Shown piece by piece: positions 61,614 to 64,000 of a stretch of DNA of 64,000 nucleotides (position 1 is the stretch's first letter; each line of letters starts with the position of its first letter). The position numbers and the translations under genes were made by a program. Location: assembly GCA_900549415.1 (NCBI GenBank), contig URNX01000001.1, forward strand, positions 124,001 to 188,000, read 5' to 3'. The stretch is from an uncultured bacterium. GTDB lineage: Bacteria; Verrucomicrobiota; Lentisphaeria; Victivallales; UBA1829. The notes beneath the pieces were generated by a model, which was not told where the DNA came from, did no database searches, and saw nothing but the letters and a program-made list of their open reading frames with translations.

Positions 61614-62303
61614 ATGAAATTCTACCGCAACACCGGAATCATCTTTGCCGCAGGCGGCTCATCCACTCGCTTTGGCGGCGGCAACAAACTGCTCTGCAGC
61701 CTGAAAAATATCCCCGTCTTTCTGCACAGCATCCACACGCTTGGTCCGCTGGTTCCTGCACACAATACGGTGCTCGCCGTTCATGCGGATTTCCAGAAGG
61801 AATTCCAGCGGCAGACCGCACTGCATATTCCCGGTTTTGCCCTGCGGACGGTTCCGGGAGGAGCGACGCGGACCGAATCCGTGCTTCGCGCGCTGGAGGC
61901 TCTGCCGCAGGATCTCGAATTCGTTGCGGTTCATGATGCCGCCCGTCCGCTTGTTACCGCAGAGCTCTTCTGCCGCTGTCTTGAGGCCTGCGCACAGCAC
62001 GGCGCGGCGATAGCGGCGCACCGCATCAATGACACAGTCAAGATGGAAACTCCGGAAGGCGCGCTTGCGACCCCGCCGGTTGAGCGCGACCGGCTCTGGG
62101 GCATCGAAACTCCGCAGGTTTTCCGTTTCCCCTACCTGCTTTCCGCTCTGCGCCGCGCACTTGCCGACGGACGCAGTTTCACCGATGACGCCGCCGCCGT
62201 TGAATTCTATTCCGGGCTCCGTGCCGTTCCGGTTGAAAACAAGGAAAACAACATCAAAATCACCCGCATTGCGGATCTCCGCATCGCGGAAGCGGTGATT
62301 TGA
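61614..62303 (+). CDS. ispD: 2-C-methyl-D-erythritol 4-phosphate cytidylyltransferase IspD
   Basis: A 229-residue enzyme of the MEP isoprenoid pathway that couples CTP to methylerythritol phosphate. The N-terminal nucleotide-binding loop is IIFAAGGSSTRFGGGNKLL; VHDAARPLV (about 108-116) and ETPQVFRFPYLLSAL match the family, as does TDDAAAVE near 190. ATG 61614 is used because the upstream ATG 61569 lies within the terminator of the LysM gene. It provides precursors for the polyprenyl synthase elsewhere in the window. Confidence 0.93.
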   Translation: MKFYRNTGIIFAAGGSSTRFGGGNKLLCSLKNIPVFLHSIHTLGPLVPAHNTVLAVHADFQKEFQRQTALHIPGFALRTVPGGATRTESVLRALEALPQDLEFVAVHDAARPLVTAELFCRCLEACAQHGAAIAAHRINDTVKMETPEGALATPPVERDRLWGIETPQVFRFPYLLSALRRALADGRSFTDDAAAVEFYSGLRAVPVENKENNIKITRIADLRIAEAVI

Positions 62304-62646
62304 TTCACTTTTTTTCAAATTACCATTTGACTTTCCGGCGGATTGCTGTATATTGATCCTTTCAAAGCACAGAGAGAGAGTTTTGTTTTTTTGTCGGTTT
62401 GACTGGCGGGCTTCTCCGGAAGGGCGATTCCGCTGAAAAATTTAAATTGATTGATTAAACAGATGCTGCTGACAAAAACCGGTCAAACGGTTCTGTGAGG
62501 TATCCGGAATCAGGATTTCTCCGGCTGTTCTCTCGGTCTCTGCGGAAAAGCGGAACCGGAAGAGCCTTTTCGGAAAAGATTGTTTCCGTGCGTCCGGAAC
62601 GTTGAGCGGGTTCTATCAGCTGCATCGGAACAAGGAGACACTTCGC
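62304..62646 (+). promoter_or_regulatory. long structured leader of the NYN-CSD gene
   Basis: This 343-base stretch has no gene. It holds the promoter at 62327-62354 and then a leader of about 285 bases. GTTTGACTGG (62397-62406) can pair with CCGGTCAAAC (62479-62488) as a 10-bp helix with one G-U pair; a local hairpin AACCG/CGGTT (62477-62492) competes with it. Such an arrangement would suit a switch in the RNA. No known riboswitch core is recognised. Confidence 0.5.
62327..62354 (+). promoter_or_regulatory. promoter of the NYN-CSD gene
   Basis: TTGACT (62327-62332), 16-base spacer, TATATT (62349-62354). Confidence 0.6.
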
Positions 62647-63711
62647 ATGTATGATTCGCACCTGCTGAGAATTGGCATCTTTTACGATGGTAATTATTTT
62701 TACCATGTAAGCAACTACTACTGCTATGCCCATGAACGCAGATCCCGTCTGAGCATTTCCGGACTCCATGACTTCATCAAACGTCTTGCCGGACGTTTCG
62801 AAGGCGTCGAAGCCAAGTTCTGCCAGATTGTCGACTGCCACTATTTCCGCGGACGCCTGCCGGCTATGGAGGCGAACGCACGGCAAATCCTGCTCAACGA
62901 ACGTATGTTTGATGACATTCTGATGCGCGAAGGCGTTGTCACACACTATCTCCCCGTCACGCGCGGCGGCGAAAAAGGCGTGGACGTCAGCCTCGCCCTG
63001 GAAGCGCTGGAACTGAATATCTTCAAAAAATTTGATATTGTCGCTCTTATCGCAAGCGACGGCGACTATGTCCCTCTCGTCCGTAAACTCAACGCCCTCG
63101 GAACCCGTGTCATGGTTCTCGGATGGGATTTCGAATACATCGACGACAACGGAAACGAGCGCTACACCGCCACCTCCGGGAAAATGATGAATGAAGTCAC
63201 CTATCCCGTCTGGATGCACAAAGTCATCGACGGTCAGGACGGTCGTTTCGACGCCGGCGAAATCAACTCTCTCTTCGTCCCGAACAACGGACGCGACTCC
63301 TCGAACTACACTCCGAGAGAGGATTATTCCGCGAAGGCTTCGCGCAACGCAGCTCCGGCGGATGATTCCTATGCTCATTCCATCCCGACCAATTACGATG
63401 AAGTCCAGCCGGAATCCTCGCGCGGCACGCATTACAGCGGAAGCGATCCGGATGCGCCGATGCAGACCGTCGTCACCCAGACTCCGGGCGTCCGCAGATG
63501 CAGCCGCATTCTCCAGCTGAAAAACGGATACGGATTCCTCTCCAACGATCCTTCCCCGAAAAACCTTTTCTTCTTCTGGGAAGACCTTGAGGGACTCGAC
63601 TTCAATGAACTCAACGTCGGCGATGTCCTGGAATACGAAATCGGAGAAAACGAACGCGGCGAATGCGCACGTCACATCACCCGCGTCTCCTCGCAGGCGG
63701 ACAACCTGTAA
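62647..63711 (+). CDS. NYN-domain nuclease fused to a cold-shock-like domain
   Basis: A 354-residue protein with an N-terminal NYN (PIN-like) domain (about 5-175): LRIGIFYDGNYFYH with Asp14, GVDVSLALEAL, and IVALIASDGDYVPLVRKLNALG with the acidic metal site, typical of RNases. An unstructured Ser/Pro linker (about 195-280) and a C-terminal cold-shock-like beta domain follow (about 284-345: LQLKNGYGFLSN, FFFWEDLEGLDFN). Together they suggest an RNA-processing or RNA-degrading enzyme. ATG 62647 has AAGGAG nine bases upstream. Confidence 0.82.
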   Translation: MYDSHLLRIGIFYDGNYFYHVSNYYCYAHERRSRLSISGLHDFIKRLAGRFEGVEAKFCQIVDCHYFRGRLPAMEANARQILLNERMFDDILMREGVVTHYLPVTRGGEKGVDVSLALEALELNIFKKFDIVALIASDGDYVPLVRKLNALGTRVMVLGWDFEYIDDNGNERYTATSGKMMNEVTYPVWMHKVIDGQDGRFDAGEINSLFVPNNGRDSSNYTPREDYSAKASRNAAPADDSYAHSIPTNYDEVQPESSRGTHYSGSDPDAPMQTVVTQTPGVRRCSRILQLKNGYGFLSNDPSPKNLFFFWEDLEGLDFNELNVGDVLEYEIGENERGECARHITRVSSQADNL

Positions 63712-63723
63712 CGGAGCGGATGC

Positions 63724-64000
63724 ATGGAGGGGGCTCTGCACAGACTGATTGTACAGATCGGAGAAGCGGCTTCCGCCGCATTCAGGGATTCCGTGCGGCT
63801 GGTCACTTTCATCGGTGAAACCATTACAGAATTCGCCTCCGCCCTCTGCAAACCGCGCAGCATCCGCAGAAAAGAGACTCTGTATTACATGAATCTCTGC
63901 GGCGCAAACGCATTTCCCATCAGTTCGCTGATCTGCCTGCTGATGGGACTCATCCTCGGCTATCAGTCAGCCGTGCAGATGCATAAATACGGGGCGGACA
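63724..64000 (+). CDS. mlaE: MlaE-family ABC transporter permease, 5' part
   Basis: The first 92 residues of an MlaE-type permease; the gene runs off the window. The conserved start of the permease domain is visible: NLCGANAFPISSLICLLMGLILGYQSAVQMHKYGAD. MlaE moves phospholipids between outer and inner membranes with an ATPase and an MlaD-type protein. It begins 12 bases after the NYN-CSD gene, so they are likely cotranscribed. Confidence 0.85.
   Translation, partial: MEGALHRLIVQIGEAASAAFRDSVRLVTFIGETITEFASALCKPRSIRRKETLYYMNLCGANAFPISSLICLLMGLILGYQSAVQMHKYGAD

Noticed and set aside
1..64000. CRISPR array, insertion sequence, prophage or rRNA operon
   Set aside because: No regularly spaced repeats, transposase-like proteins, phage structural genes or rRNA sequence were found.

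Overview
The window is about 64 kb of bacterial chromosome with a moderately high G+C content and dense, short-gapped operons. The outer-membrane biogenesis genes (lpxD, an OmpH/Skp-like chaperone, an MlaE-type permease) mark it as Gram-negative. Several traits point to the PVC superphylum and most probably to Lentisphaerota (Victivallis-like gut bacteria): a Minf_1886-type protein restricted to Verrucomicrobia/Planctomycetes relatives, pseudopilin-headed secreted proteins next to carbohydrate-active enzymes, a DUF6259 protein, PEGA-domain lipoproteins and AIDA-repeat surface proteins. This placement is inferred from gene content; no rRNA gene is present.

Layout. 1-5.3 kb: the end of a Tad-type secretion/pilus operon (TadB end, TadC) with DUF192, FHA, PEGA-lipoprotein and membrane-protein genes, ending in rsmG. 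5.4-12.6 kb (minus strand): a carbohydrate module with an AraC regulator, a DUF6259 protein, a pseudopilin and two tandem GH5 enzymes. The promoter of its DUF6259 gene carries AraC-like direct repeats and a separate inverted repeat. 12.7-17.4 kb: glycyl-tRNA synthetase, then HPr-TrkA-TrkH. 17.5-26.7 kb: a PLD-family protein, Skp/OmpH, LpxD, a YkgJ-type protein, an MFS transporter, a frameshifted SotB-like efflux gene, a cold-shock protein, transketolase and RuvB. 26.7-30.3 kb: SH3-like protein, DUF4380-like protein and a polyprenyl synthase, divergent from aroE.

30.5-35.0 kb is a four-gene sugar operon (zinc-ligand-less MDR dehydrogenase, sugar isomerase/epimerase, acetylxylan-esterase-like hydrolase, GH57-like enzyme) behind a near-consensus promoter. 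It is followed by a complete single-chain MmeI-like restriction-modification enzyme whose specificity region is markedly AT-rich, then a GntR/LacI hybrid regulator, a DMT transporter, a LacI regulator with its own operator, and a GH3-HAD-DUF1848 operon. A decayed AIDA/FG-GAP surface-protein remnant lies at 44.5-45.2 kb. A second carbohydrate module (45.3-51.8 kb) has a divergent AraC regulator and a consensus promoter with an operator in its spacer, driving a small secreted protein, a pseudopilin and a 1319-residue secreted protein of unknown function.

The remainder holds a DMT transporter, an MscS-related multi-helix protein, a CvrA-type antiporter, tRNA-Met, ComEC, an LPS-kinase-like protein, a Minf_1886 protein, a LysM lipoprotein, ispD, a NYN-nuclease/cold-shock fusion with a long structured leader, and the start of an MlaE permease. 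The most distinctive theme is the repeated pairing of AraC regulator, pseudopilin and carbohydrate enzyme under elaborately controlled promoters.
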